Shown piece by piece: positions 55,364-63,686 of a stretch of 64,000 nt of DNA (positions are counted from its first letter, which is position 1; each line of letters starts with the position of its first letter). The DNA is from Moritella yayanosii (GTDB lineage: Bacteria; Pseudomonadota; Gammaproteobacteria; Enterobacterales; Moritellaceae), in NCBI RefSeq assembly GCF_900465055.1, contig NZ_LS483250.1, forward strand, positions 496,001 to 560,000, in the 5' to 3' direction. Both the position numbers and the translations under genes were made by a program. Below the pieces are notes generated by a model. The model was not told where the DNA came from and searched no databases. It was given only the letters and a program-made list of their open reading frames with translations.

Positions 55364-57196
55364 ATGTTTAAGTTTTTTGAAAAATGGTCTTTGGCGTTCC
55401 CCAAGCATCAGCCAGAACAGCCGCCGCAAGATCTCGTCGCTTTCTGTCGTTATTATACCCGAGGTTTTGAATCACCTTTATTAGCGATGGCAATATTAAG
55501 CGCGATGATCGCCATTTTAGAAGTATCGTTATTTGGCTTTATGGGTCAATTGGTGGATTGGTTATCAACGCATGAGCCAGCAAACTTCATGGCAGAAGAA
55601 CGTACTAACTTGATTGGGCTTAGTATACTGGTATTAGTGTTTATGCCATTACTGGTACTATTGCATTCGCTGATCATGCATCAGACATTGTTGGGTAATT
55701 ACCCTATGTCTATTCGGTGGTTAGCACACCGCTATTTATTACGCCAAAGTGTGTCTTTTTTCCAAAGTGACTTTGCCGGACGTATTGCCACCAAAGTAAT
55801 GCAAACTGCCTTGTCGGTACGTGAAACAGTGATGAAGTTACTGGATGTATTGGTCTATATCGCAGTGTATTTTATGGCGATGTTAGTCATGATCGGGCAA
55901 GCAGACATGCGCTTGATGCTGCCGATGCTAGCGTGGTTAATTGGTTTTATTGCTATCCAGTTATACTTTGTGCCGAAGCTTAAGAAGATCTCGACAGAAC
56001 AAGCCAATGCCCGTTCAATGATGACAGGCCGGTTAGTGGATAGTTATACCAACATCACTACGGTTAAGTTGTTCTCGCATAACGCTCGCGAAATGGTGTA
56101 TGCCGAAGAAGGCATGGATGAATTCCTGGTGACGGTACATAAACAGATGCGTTTGGTTACGGGGTTCACTTTCTGTGTCGAGTTATTAAATTACTTATTA
56201 TTATTTGGTGTTGCAGCGATGTCGATCATGCTGTGGTTAGACGCAAGTTTAAGTGTCGGTATTATTGCGGTTGCGATCAGCTTGGCGTTACGTCTAAACA
56301 GTATGTCGAAGTGGATCATGTGGGAAATTGGTGGTCTGTTTGAAAATATGGGCACAGTGATCGATGGTATGAATACCTTAGCCAAACCGATCGAAATTGA
56401 AGATAAACCTAATGCTAAACGGCTGATTGTATCAGCAGGTGAAATCGAATTTGATAACATCAGTTTCCATTATGGCGAATCATCTGGGGTGATAGAGAAG
56501 TTAAATCTGAAGATTAAACCGGGTGAAAAAGTCGGTCTAGTTGGTCGCTCTGGGGCGGGTAAATCGACCTTGGTTAACTTGTTGATGCGCTTTCATGATG
56601 TGGAATCGGGATCAATTAAAATTGATGGTCAAAATATCAGTGATGTCCAGCAAGACAGTTTACGCGGTCAAATTGGGATGGTGACACAAGATACCTCATT
56701 ATTACATCGTACCATTCGCGAAAATATTATGTATGGCAATCCTGATGCTAGCGAAGCACAGTTACTGCAAGCGACTAAGCAAGCCTGTGCCCATGAGTTC
56801 ATTAGTACCTTGACGGACACCTTTGGTAACAAGGGTTATGATGCGCAAGTGGGTGAACGTGGGGTTAAATTGTCGGGTGGTCAACGTCAACGTATTGCCA
56901 TTTCGCGGGTATTATTAAAAGATGCACCAATTCTGGTATTAGATGAAGCGACTTCAGCGTTAGATTCTGAAGTTGAATCGGCCATTCAAGAGAATTTAAA
57001 TGAACTAATGGATGGTAAAACCGTGATTGCGATTGCGCATCGACTATCAACGATAGCGGCAATGGATCGTTTAATTATTCTCGATGAAGGTCGTGTAGTA
57101 GAGCAGGGTTCACACCAAGAGCTGCTTGCGAAAAACGGCATCTATGCCCAACTTTGGGCCCATCAAACCGGTGGTTTCATTGGTGAGAATGCTTAG
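55364..57196 (+). CDS. ABC exporter, fused membrane and ATPase domains
   Basis: 610 residues; MsbA/lipid-drug type homodimeric exporter. Six membrane helices in the first 330 residues, then the ATPase domain with Walker A GRSGAGKST (near 397), Q-loop VTQDTSLLHRTIRENIMYG, signature LSGGQRQRIAISR, Walker B ILVLDEATSALD and switch IAHRLSTI. It is not recognisably MsbA itself (which is shorter), and the N-terminal stretch PKHQPEQPPQDL is family-typical for a group of uncharacterised proteobacterial exporters. Substrate unknown. It shares its upstream region with the TyrR-controlled permease. Confidence 0.88.
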   Translation: MFKFFEKWSLAFPKHQPEQPPQDLVAFCRYYTRGFESPLLAMAILSAMIAILEVSLFGFMGQLVDWLSTHEPANFMAEERTNLIGLSILVLVFMPLLVLLHSLIMHQTLLGNYPMSIRWLAHRYLLRQSVSFFQSDFAGRIATKVMQTALSVRETVMKLLDVLVYIAVYFMAMLVMIGQADMRLMLPMLAWLIGFIAIQLYFVPKLKKISTEQANARSMMTGRLVDSYTNITTVKLFSHNAREMVYAEEGMDEFLVTVHKQMRLVTGFTFCVELLNYLLLFGVAAMSIMLWLDASLSVGIIAVAISLALRLNSMSKWIMWEIGGLFENMGTVIDGMNTLAKPIEIEDKPNAKRLIVSAGEIEFDNISFHYGESSGVIEKLNLKIKPGEKVGLVGRSGAGKSTLVNLLMRFHDVESGSIKIDGQNISDVQQDSLRGQIGMVTQDTSLLHRTIRENIMYGNPDASEAQLLQATKQACAHEFISTLTDTFGNKGYDAQVGERGVKLSGGQRQRIAISRVLLKDAPILVLDEATSALDSEVESAIQENLNELMDGKTVIAIAHRLSTIAAMDRLIILDEGRVVEQGSHQELLAKNGIYAQLWAHQTGGFIGENA

Positions 57197-57268
57197 TCAG
57201 CAGTCATTATACCCATCACAATAAATAGATGCAGCTCGCATATTATTCAATATACTGAGCTGTATATA

Positions 57269-57291
57269 TATATCCAAGTTACTTCAAGATG
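57269..57291. repeat. Solo left end of the MITE-like element
   Basis: 21 of 23 bases match the left terminal repeat of the element at 60200-60373 (…CCAAG then ACTTCAAGATG). It lies 19 bases before the FeoB remnant and may mark a deletion junction. Confidence 0.65.
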
Positions 57292-57309
57292 TATCTTCAT
57301 ATCTAGGCC

Positions 57310-57463
57310 GATAACTGGCAGGCAACAGTCGGTATTATCACTGGTATTTTTGCCAAAGAAGCGGTGATTGGCACCTTGTGCTGCTATGGGCGCTTATGTA
57401 CGTGAATTTGGTCGTCCATTTGCCTTTTGTCAATTACAGACCATCTTTTACCTTATATACTGA
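57310..57463 (+). pseudogene. feoB: FeoB (ferrous iron transporter) C-terminal remnant
   Basis: DNWQATVGIITGIFAKEAVI followed by GTL is the conserved C-terminal membrane segment of FeoB, including the FAKEAV motif. After a frame change and a deletion the next piece, AAMGAYVREFG, is the final FeoB block, ending in a stop at 57461. All of the G domain and most of the membrane domain are absent. Confidence 0.8.
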
Positions 57464-57493
57464 ATACTAATCATTATTCAAAAGGTTAAATCA

Positions 57494-58696
57494 ATGCAAA
57501 TTACAGACTTAGCTGAGGAACAACAAATCCTCCCTGTGTTACGTCTTGGCTTCCGCCCATTCTTCTTAGCTGGTGCTTTGTTTAGCATGGTCGCGTTAGT
57601 ATTGTGGGGGGCGATGTTATCGGGTTATATCACATTCCAACCTTATGGCGGTGGACTATGGTGGCATATTCATGAAATGTTATTTGGTTTTGGTTGCGCT
57701 ATCGTTGCCGGTTTCTTGTTAACGGCGATTCAAAATTGGACCGGGATACGGGGTGTTTCTGGGGCGTCTTTACTTGGTTTATTTCTACTTTGGCTGGCAG
57801 GACGTGTTGTCTTACTGTTGCCAACACTACTCAATGATTACGTTATCATATTGATTGATTTAAGTTTTCTTCCTGCTGTTGCTTATATTTTAGGCAAACC
57901 TTTGTTTAAAATTAAACAGTATCGAAATTTATTTTTTGTCCCGTTATTAGTTTTATTTACGGTTGCCAACATCGAAATGCATTTGGCTAAATTAGGATTA
58001 GTGAATATTACAGTTAGCCAAGCGGCTTATGCTTCGGTAACCTTGATGGCCGTTTTAATGTCGGTGATGGCCGGTCGTGTGGTTCCTATGTTTACCGCCA
58101 ACGGCACTAAAACTGCAAAAGTATTACCCTTGCCTTGGTTAGAAAAATTGGCGACAGGTAGTCTTGCCCTCATTACCGCATTGTTATTGCTTCAGCCCTT
58201 ATTTACTGTGCCAGCATTTGTATTTGGGTCTTTATTTCTGCTCTCTGGTGGTTGCCAAGCAATACGTTGGTTCCGCTGGAAACCTTGGATTACCTTGGGT
58301 GTACCCCTATTATGGTCTATTCATGGTGCTATATTTTTCATCTGGGTGGGACTATTCACTGTGGGCATGAGTTACTTTATTGAGGTCCCATTTGTTAGTC
58401 ATTTGTGGCATTTAATTACTGTTGGTGGCATGGGTGGATTAATTTTAGCGATGATATCTCGAGTTTCACTGGGTCATACAGGTCGTAAGCTGCAACAACC
58501 GAAAGCGATGTTTTGGGGCTTCTTGAGTATTTTTATCGCGGCAATTATACGCGTGATAGGCCCGATATTTTGGATGCAGTATTATATTACTTTCATCAAT
58601 TTGAGCATCGTATTCTGGTTAATTGCGTTTGGATTGTTTGCATATCATTATGCGCCAATGTTGTTTAAAGCACGAGTGGATGGCCGCCCAGGTTAG
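57494..58696 (+). CDS. nnrS: NnrS-family membrane protein
   Basis: 400 residues, about 12 membrane helices. NnrS features are RLGFRPFFLAGALF, WWHIHEMLFGFG (histidines proposed to bind heme or copper), GRVVPMFTANG and a late SHLWHLITVGGMGGLILAMISRVSLGHTGR block. NnrS proteins protect against nitric oxide stress and often accompany denitrification genes. None is nearby, and I saw no clear NorR or FNR site immediately upstream. Confidence 0.9.
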   Translation: MQITDLAEEQQILPVLRLGFRPFFLAGALFSMVALVLWGAMLSGYITFQPYGGGLWWHIHEMLFGFGCAIVAGFLLTAIQNWTGIRGVSGASLLGLFLLWLAGRVVLLLPTLLNDYVIILIDLSFLPAVAYILGKPLFKIKQYRNLFFVPLLVLFTVANIEMHLAKLGLVNITVSQAAYASVTLMAVLMSVMAGRVVPMFTANGTKTAKVLPLPWLEKLATGSLALITALLLLQPLFTVPAFVFGSLFLLSGGCQAIRWFRWKPWITLGVPLLWSIHGAIFFIWVGLFTVGMSYFIEVPFVSHLWHLITVGGMGGLILAMISRVSLGHTGRKLQQPKAMFWGFLSIFIAAIIRVIGPIFWMQYYITFINLSIVFWLIAFGLFAYHYAPMLFKARVDGRPG

Positions 58697-58761
58697 AACT
58701 GTTTGACAGTTAAACGAGGTTTATATAGAGTGGCTTAATATACCTCTAAATGAAGTTAATT

Positions 58762-59106
58762 ATGGATTTACTCCAATTTTACAAGTGCTTAGCGGATGAC
58801 ACTAGATTGAAAAGCCTATTGTTGATCCTGCATGAAACGGAATTATGCGTGTGTGAGTTAACACACGCATTAGCACAAAGCCAACCAAAGATATCGCGCC
58901 ATCTCGCTCTGTTACGTCAAAAAAAACTTGTTATTGATCAACGACAGGGGCAGTGGGTGTATTATCACATTAATCCTGACATCCCTGATTGGGTGCAAAA
59001 AATATTGTCACTCACGTTAGCTAATAACCTTCAGTGCATTCAAGAGGAGCTGCAACGTTTGATGGAAATGCCATGTCGTCCCCCTCGCGCCATCTCATGT
59101 AATTAA
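58762..59106 (+). CDS. arsR: ArsR-family arsenite-type repressor
   Basis: About 114 residues from the ATG at 58762 with a weak GAAG 6 bases upstream; an ATG four codons earlier has no ribosome site. Winged helix-turn-helix QSQPKISRHLALLRQKKLV matches E. coli ArsR closely. The As(III) motif ELCVCEL is intact (Cys29 and Cys31); the third Cys is not aligned but later cysteines occur at the C-terminus. No arsenite pump or reductase is adjacent, so it may control a distant ars locus or its neighbour nnrS. Confidence 0.85.
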   Translation: MDLLQFYKCLADDTRLKSLLLILHETELCVCELTHALAQSQPKISRHLALLRQKKLVIDQRQGQWVYYHINPDIPDWVQKILSLTLANNLQCIQEELQRLMEMPCRPPRAISCN

Positions 59107-59280
59107 TGTCGTTAAATAGAACGCCTTGATGCTTTTATTTTAGATTATTTCTTTAAGTGTACCCCTGCTAGGCTAACTTTCTGTTTTGATTTTTTATTTA
59201 ATGATAGTAACCATAATAAACCGGACTACCTGTCATATTACTGTGCTAGTATAGCAATAGCTCATAAACAGGGATGATTA

Positions 59281-60165
59281 ATGAATAATATTAATAGCAG
59301 CGCACTTGATGTGTATTTCGATGAATTACAGCGGTTTAGCAAGTTATTGTCTAAACAGGAAGAATACGATACAGCGGTTGCTGCAGCCAATGGAGATAAA
59401 GCTGCACGAGATACGATGATCCAATCTAATCTTAGGTTGGTGCTGATGGTGGCAAAGAAATACCAAAATTACTCACTTGGTTGGGACGAGATCATTCAAG
59501 AAGGTAATACGGGTTTAATGCATGCCGTCGATAAATTCGACCCCGCACGTGGCTGTCGATTTTCAACCTATGCAGTTTGGTGGATAAGGAATAACATCGA
59601 ACAGTATATTATGAATCACTCTCGCACGATCCGGATCCCCATTCATGTTACCCGTGTTTATAAACAGATACTGAAAGCGTCTTCTGAGCTCGGTCTCGAT
59701 GTTGATACCAACGAAGGTATTACTAAGATCGCACAAGAGTTAAAGATTTCGCCCCGTAAAGTTTTGAATATATTGGGTCACTATTTCAATGAAGGGTCGC
59801 TGGATAAAGAGATACGCAGTGGTGATAATTTATTAGCGACGTTAAAAGACTTGGTTGCTGCAGCGGTTGATTGCCAGCCGGATATTCGTTATGAAAAATG
59901 CGATTATTACGAGTATATGGATGCTTTATTAGAATATTTACCGGTGCGCAGCCAGAATATCATTCGTTTACGCTTTGGTTTTAAAGGCCAAGATCCGATG
60001 AGTTTACAAGCAATTGCAGAATTGATGGATATTTCCCGCGAACGAGTCCGACAAATTATTCGTAATGGTTTGAGTCAAGTTCGAGAACAATTATGTGCGA
60101 ATGACTTGGTAAAAGAAGATTTTGATTTTGAAGCTGATGCTATTTTACCACAACTATGTGATTAG
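59281..60165 (+). CDS. RpoS-like alternative sigma factor
   Basis: 294 residues, AGGG 7 bases before the ATG. Sigma-70 group 2/3 layout: region 1.2 (ALDVYFDELQRFSKLLSKQEE), region 2 (NLRLVLMVAKKY, EGNTGLMHAVDKFDPARGCR, FSTYAVWWIRNNIEQYIMNH then RTIRIPIHV), region 3, and region 4 with the helix-turn-helix LQAIAELMDISRERVRQI. Regions 2 and 3 read like RpoS, but the protein is shorter and differs in region 4. Vibrionaceae carry a second RpoS-like factor (RpoQ) tied to quorum sensing; this may be its counterpart. The housekeeping rpoS is not in the window. Confidence 0.82.
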   Translation: MNNINSSALDVYFDELQRFSKLLSKQEEYDTAVAAANGDKAARDTMIQSNLRLVLMVAKKYQNYSLGWDEIIQEGNTGLMHAVDKFDPARGCRFSTYAVWWIRNNIEQYIMNHSRTIRIPIHVTRVYKQILKASSELGLDVDTNEGITKIAQELKISPRKVLNILGHYFNEGSLDKEIRSGDNLLATLKDLVAAAVDCQPDIRYEKCDYYEYMDALLEYLPVRSQNIIRLRFGFKGQDPMSLQAIAELMDISRERVRQIIRNGLSQVREQLCANDLVKEDFDFEADAILPQLCD

Positions 60166-60199
60166 CATGATGTAAACTAGCTGACATAAGTTGTATTAT

Positions 60200-60373
60200 T
60201 ATACCCAAGCTACTTCAAGATGCCTTCGTTCGGCTTGCCCCACGGGAGGCGAGCAGAAATAACAGCACTGCGTTGCAATATTTGAAAATGGAATAACCAT
60301 TATCTACATATTGCGCCTTATTCTGATATCCCTGCTCGTCTCTGATATAGCATCTTGAAGTAACTTGGGTATA
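60200..60373. mobile_element. 174-bp MITE-like element with 24-bp terminal inverted repeats
   Basis: Left end TATACCCAAG…CTTCAAGATGC and right end GCATCTTGAAG…CTTGGGTATA are inverted repeats matching at 23 of 24 positions. There is no coding capacity. The outer bases are TATA, compatible with TA target duplication. The interior includes a G+C-richer CGGCTTGCCCCACGGGAGGC hairpin-prone part. Fragments of the same element occur at 37602-37637 and 57269-57291, showing it is a dispersed family. It lies directly after the sigma factor gene. Confidence 0.82.
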
Positions 60374-60395
60374 TACCAATCTAATATTTTAAATA

Positions 60396-61292
60396 TTAGG
60401 CTTTAAATGCCATGTTAAGTAAGGCGATTAACTTAGCTGGATCATGTTGAGCTTGGGTGATCTCACCTAATGTCACTGCTTGTTCTGGATTAATCGAAAT
60501 AGTGATACTTTGCGGATCGTTAATAAATTTAATAAACGCTGCAGCTGCATTTTTTGCAACGTTCACTTCTGCATCACTCAATTCATGACTTGTTTCAAGA
60601 TCAGCCGCTAACATTGCGTTTATTTTATCTGATAAACGCTGTTTTAATTCTTCAACACTTATCGCCGAATTTTCCGCTTCTTGTTTCATCATACGCTTAA
60701 CAAGTGATTGATCAGTATAAGTAAATTCAGCCGAATTAAGTTGATAGTTCGGGTAAGAAAATAATAGCGTTAAGGGCTGTTTAGGATCAAATTCGAAGTT
60801 AGCGATATTAAGCGAGTATTCCATTTTACCCATATCTTGTGCGCTTAAACCAAACTGCCAATCCATCACGTTATCAACGTAAGTATATTTTGTTGATAAG
60901 CTGATAAGCAGATCATCGTTGTAGCCGAGTGCTTTAAGCTTATCTGCTGTTTGTGGTTCAATATCATCAATATTCAGTGAGATCCCGCTTAGTACAAAAT
61001 CTAATGCAGTTGGGAATTCCGATGACGTATCTAGTTCATTCACTGTAATTTCATTGATGGTGATCGGGTGACCACTGCCATCAGCCGGGGTCAGTACTAC
61101 GTTATGCAGTTGGATTCTTTGGGTGATAGGTTCAACACTGAGATCGCCATATTTAACATCAAGCATTGGCTGCATTTCGATGATCTTGGCATCAAGTTGT
61201 TTTTCTACTTTGTCGGTCATGTAAAGCTTACCGCCAACATAGCTTACTGCTAGTCCGGCGATTACCACGCCTGATATTAATTTAATATTCAT
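60396..61292 (-). CDS. Membrane-anchored periplasmic protein of unknown function
   Basis: 298 residues from the ATG at 61292; the frame opens 17 codons earlier without a ribosome site. One N-terminal membrane helix (NIKLISGVVIAGLAVSYVGG) is followed by a soluble periplasmic domain rich in alternating beta patterns: IQLHNVVLTP, ITINEITVNEL, LSGISLNIDDIEP. This recalls the AsmA/YdgA type of anchored lipid- or protein-associated domains but I cannot assign a family. A long helical stretch (VEELKQRLSDKINAMLAADL) follows. Confidence 0.7.
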   Translation of the reverse strand: MNIKLISGVVIAGLAVSYVGGKLYMTDKVEKQLDAKIIEMQPMLDVKYGDLSVEPITQRIQLHNVVLTPADGSGHPITINEITVNELDTSSEFPTALDFVLSGISLNIDDIEPQTADKLKALGYNDDLLISLSTKYTYVDNVMDWQFGLSAQDMGKMEYSLNIANFEFDPKQPLTLLFSYPNYQLNSAEFTYTDQSLVKRMMKQEAENSAISVEELKQRLSDKINAMLAADLETSHELSDAEVNVAKNAAAAFIKFINDPQSITISINPEQAVTLGEITQAQHDPAKLIALLNMAFKA

Positions 61293-61427
61293 GATGTCAC
61301 TTATTGGTTGGATTGATTTTATTAGAGGTAATGAAAAATACACATTACTGAATAGATTATGTATTGGTTATTAAATAATTGGAATAGTTCCGAGCAATTT
61401 AAATAAAAAGTTAAACAAAAATTAAAC

Positions 61428-61465
61428 AAAAAAACCAAGGTTATCACTAAGCTCTGGTTTTTTTA
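61428..61465. terminator. Terminator-like hairpin in a divergent intergenic region
   Basis: AAAAAACCA pairs with TGGTTTTTT around a loop of about 18 bases, with A-run and T-run. It lies between the starts of two divergent genes, where no terminator is expected; a short transcript in either direction could end here. Confidence 0.5.
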
Positions 61466-61573
61466 CATAAATACTAATTCTATTGTTCGATTAAAGACTT
61501 AATCAGGTAACGGGTTATGAGCGTCACTGTTGTTCGTCAAATAGCCGCATAGGCTAGTGAAAATTAATATTGC

Positions 61574-62125
61574 ATGCAGAAAATGAAGCCTTATACTTAC
61601 ACGCTTCATACTTTACACGTTGTTATCACCGCCTTTATGCCAGTATCTCTGCCAATACTCTCATTACAATCCGATTTTCCTTGTTTGCTTATTATCCGCG
61701 GGATCCCGGGTTCGGGTAAATCGACACTCGCCCAGCATTATATGCAATCGATTCCGGATGCCGTGCACTGTGAAGCCGACCATTATTTCATCAACAAGCA
61801 AGGTCAGTATTGCTATGACGGACGTAAAATAAAACGTGCTCATGAGTTTTGCCAGCAAAACATGCGTAACGCACTAAGCCAAGGCAAATCTGTGATTGTC
61901 AGTAATACCAGTATTCGTCTATGGGAGTTAACTGCATTGTTAGACATTGCTGCAAGCTATGATATAACGCCGCACATCATTCATTGTCGTGGTCAGTTCA
62001 CCAGTATGCATAATGTGCCTGCTGATATCGTCGCCAGAATGGCGCTGAGTTATGAAGCGCATCCTGATGAGACCTGCTACAAACCTTCGTTTTTGTCATA
62101 TAACTGCAATAAAACTGAAATATAA
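61574..62125 (+). CDS. P-loop kinase-like protein
   Basis: 183 residues if the first ATG is used; ATG codons at 61583 and 61637 are alternatives and no ribosome site decides. Walker A GIPGSGKST (about 43-51) is followed by DHYFINKQGQYCYDGRKIKRAHEFCQQNMRNAL and VIVSNTSIRLWEL, the pattern of the NEDD4-binding-protein-2-like or T4 polynucleotide-kinase-like P-loop family. The HYFIN and YD segments form the typical substrate region. Nucleotide-end or small-molecule kinase activity is likely; substrate unknown. Confidence 0.72.
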   Translation: MQKMKPYTYTLHTLHVVITAFMPVSLPILSLQSDFPCLLIIRGIPGSGKSTLAQHYMQSIPDAVHCEADHYFINKQGQYCYDGRKIKRAHEFCQQNMRNALSQGKSVIVSNTSIRLWELTALLDIAASYDITPHIIHCRGQFTSMHNVPADIVARMALSYEAHPDETCYKPSFLSYNCNKTEI

Positions 62126-62173
62126 TAACAGGGCGTAAATTTACAGCGCATAACAACTAGAGAAGGCAAAGTA

Positions 62174-63325
62174 ATGAAGCTAGTTTTAGAGGTATTTTGG
62201 CAGTTTTTTACATTGGGGTGGATCAGCTTTGGTGGCCCCGCTGCACATATCGGTTATTTCGAGAAAACATTCGTTCAAAAACTAAAGTGGATAGATACCG
62301 AAAGCTATGCAAGATTAATCTCATTAAGTCAGTTTTTACCAGGTCCGGGTTCGAGCCAGATTGGTTTTGCCATCGGTTTACGTCGCGCCGGTGTTGTCGG
62401 TGGTTTTACCGCGTTTATCGCATTTACATTCCCTTCGGTGTTATTGCTTTATATCCTGGCAACAACCAACGCGATACAAGATGCGGCATGGTTAGTGAAT
62501 ATTACCCACGGATTAAAATTATTAGCGGTTGTGGTTGTTGCTGATGCGACGCTAAATATGTACAAAGGTTTCTGTAAAGAGCGCAGTACGATCACTATCT
62601 GTGTGGCAACGGCTGCGGTATTGTTGATGGTGCCAAGTTTGTTAACGCAAATGCTGGTGCTTATCGCTGCAGCAGTGATTGGCATGCAGCTGAAAAAACC
62701 AAGCGAAGTCACACTTATGTCTACAGTGAAAGGCGGGGTTAATTACTTACCATTAGTGATTTTCGCCGTATTGTTTGCGGGTTTACCGTTATTAACCAAT
62801 TCACCTACATGGTTAACACTGTTTGCTGATTTCTACCAATCGGGTAGCTTAGTATTTGGTGGCGGTCATGTAGTATTACCTATGCTGCAACAAGCGTTAG
62901 GTGATGCGATTGATACGGACCGTTTCCTATTAGGTTATGCCGCAGCGCAAGCTGTACCGGGTCCTATGTTCTCGTTATCTGCATTCTTAGGTGCTGATTT
63001 GTTGGTTAATTCACCATTGATGGGCGCGTTAATTGCCACGGTTGCTATCTTCTTACCGGGTTTCTTATTAGTACTGGGTTTCCATAGTGCGTGGGAGTCG
63101 CTCGCGGCTAAACCGAAAGTAGCGGGTGCGGTATGGGGTATTAATGCGGCGGTCGTTGGTCTACTGATGTCAGCGTTATACCAACCGGTATTTATCTCTG
63201 CGATTGTTGGTCCGGTTGATATGGCCGCGGTTATCGTTGGTTTCTTTGCACTGCGCACACTGAAATTACCGATTATGGCTGTGGTAGCTGGCTTTATTGC
63301 ATTTGGTTATGTGATGGGCCTTTAA
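62174..63325 (+). CDS. chrA: Chromate transporter ChrA
   Basis: 383 residues, about ten membrane helices in two related halves. N-half motifs: FFTLGWISFGGPAAHIGYFE, SLSQFLPGPGSSQIGFAIGL and PSVLLLYILA. C-half: SGSLVFGGGHVVLPMLQQAL, AAAQAVPGPMFSLSAFLG and LPGFLLVLGFHS. The repeated FGGxxHxxxL and PGP motifs are diagnostic for CHR-family two-domain proteins, which expel chromate and possibly related anions. It is a single gene without chrB or chrC. Some CHR proteins in non-exposed bacteria have other anion roles. Confidence 0.92.
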   Translation: MKLVLEVFWQFFTLGWISFGGPAAHIGYFEKTFVQKLKWIDTESYARLISLSQFLPGPGSSQIGFAIGLRRAGVVGGFTAFIAFTFPSVLLLYILATTNAIQDAAWLVNITHGLKLLAVVVVADATLNMYKGFCKERSTITICVATAAVLLMVPSLLTQMLVLIAAAVIGMQLKKPSEVTLMSTVKGGVNYLPLVIFAVLFAGLPLLTNSPTWLTLFADFYQSGSLVFGGGHVVLPMLQQALGDAIDTDRFLLGYAAAQAVPGPMFSLSAFLGADLLVNSPLMGALIATVAIFLPGFLLVLGFHSAWESLAAKPKVAGAVWGINAAVVGLLMSALYQPVFISAIVGPVDMAAVIVGFFALRTLKLPIMAVVAGFIAFGYVMGL

Positions 63326-63415
63326 AGGTGCTATAACCTTATAATTGCTGGGTATTCAGTTTCGACTAAACAAGATATACTTTCGCAAATAGAATCAAAT
63401 TGCGGATTAAATAAA

Positions 63416-63686
63416 ATGAAGGACTATTACCTGAAACGGATGCCGGTATTTCAGGCTATACTGTTCGTCCTCCGCACGCGCGACAAGCGCATCTGAAAGT
63501 ATCAGCATTTACTTCGGCAAAGATAGATAAGCTCCTCGATTTAAAACCTGATTTAGTATTGGGATTTTCTGATATTCAAGCTGATATTGCTGTGTATATT
63601 TTTAATCAGCGCTCGGTTTAGATCAACTAGTTGCTATTATCGAAGCATGGCAACAGCAGTACGCAAACAAAAGTGAGAATGTATAA
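63416..63686 (+). pseudogene. BtuF-like cobalamin-binding ABC protein remnant
   Basis: The piece DAGISGYTVRPPHARQAHLK, then VSAFTSAKIDKLLDLKPDLV, LGFSDIQADIA and IFNQRSV matches the first domain of cytoplasmic/periplasmic cobalamin-binding proteins of the BtuF type (RPP…SAFTSAKIDKILALKPDLVLG…NQRSV). After a stop the next frame gives LGLDQLVAIIEAWQQQYANK and ends. A gap between ADIA and YIFNQ removes several residues, and about two thirds of the protein is missing. N-terminal start region is scrambled. Intact relatives are about 270-300 residues. Confidence 0.78.
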
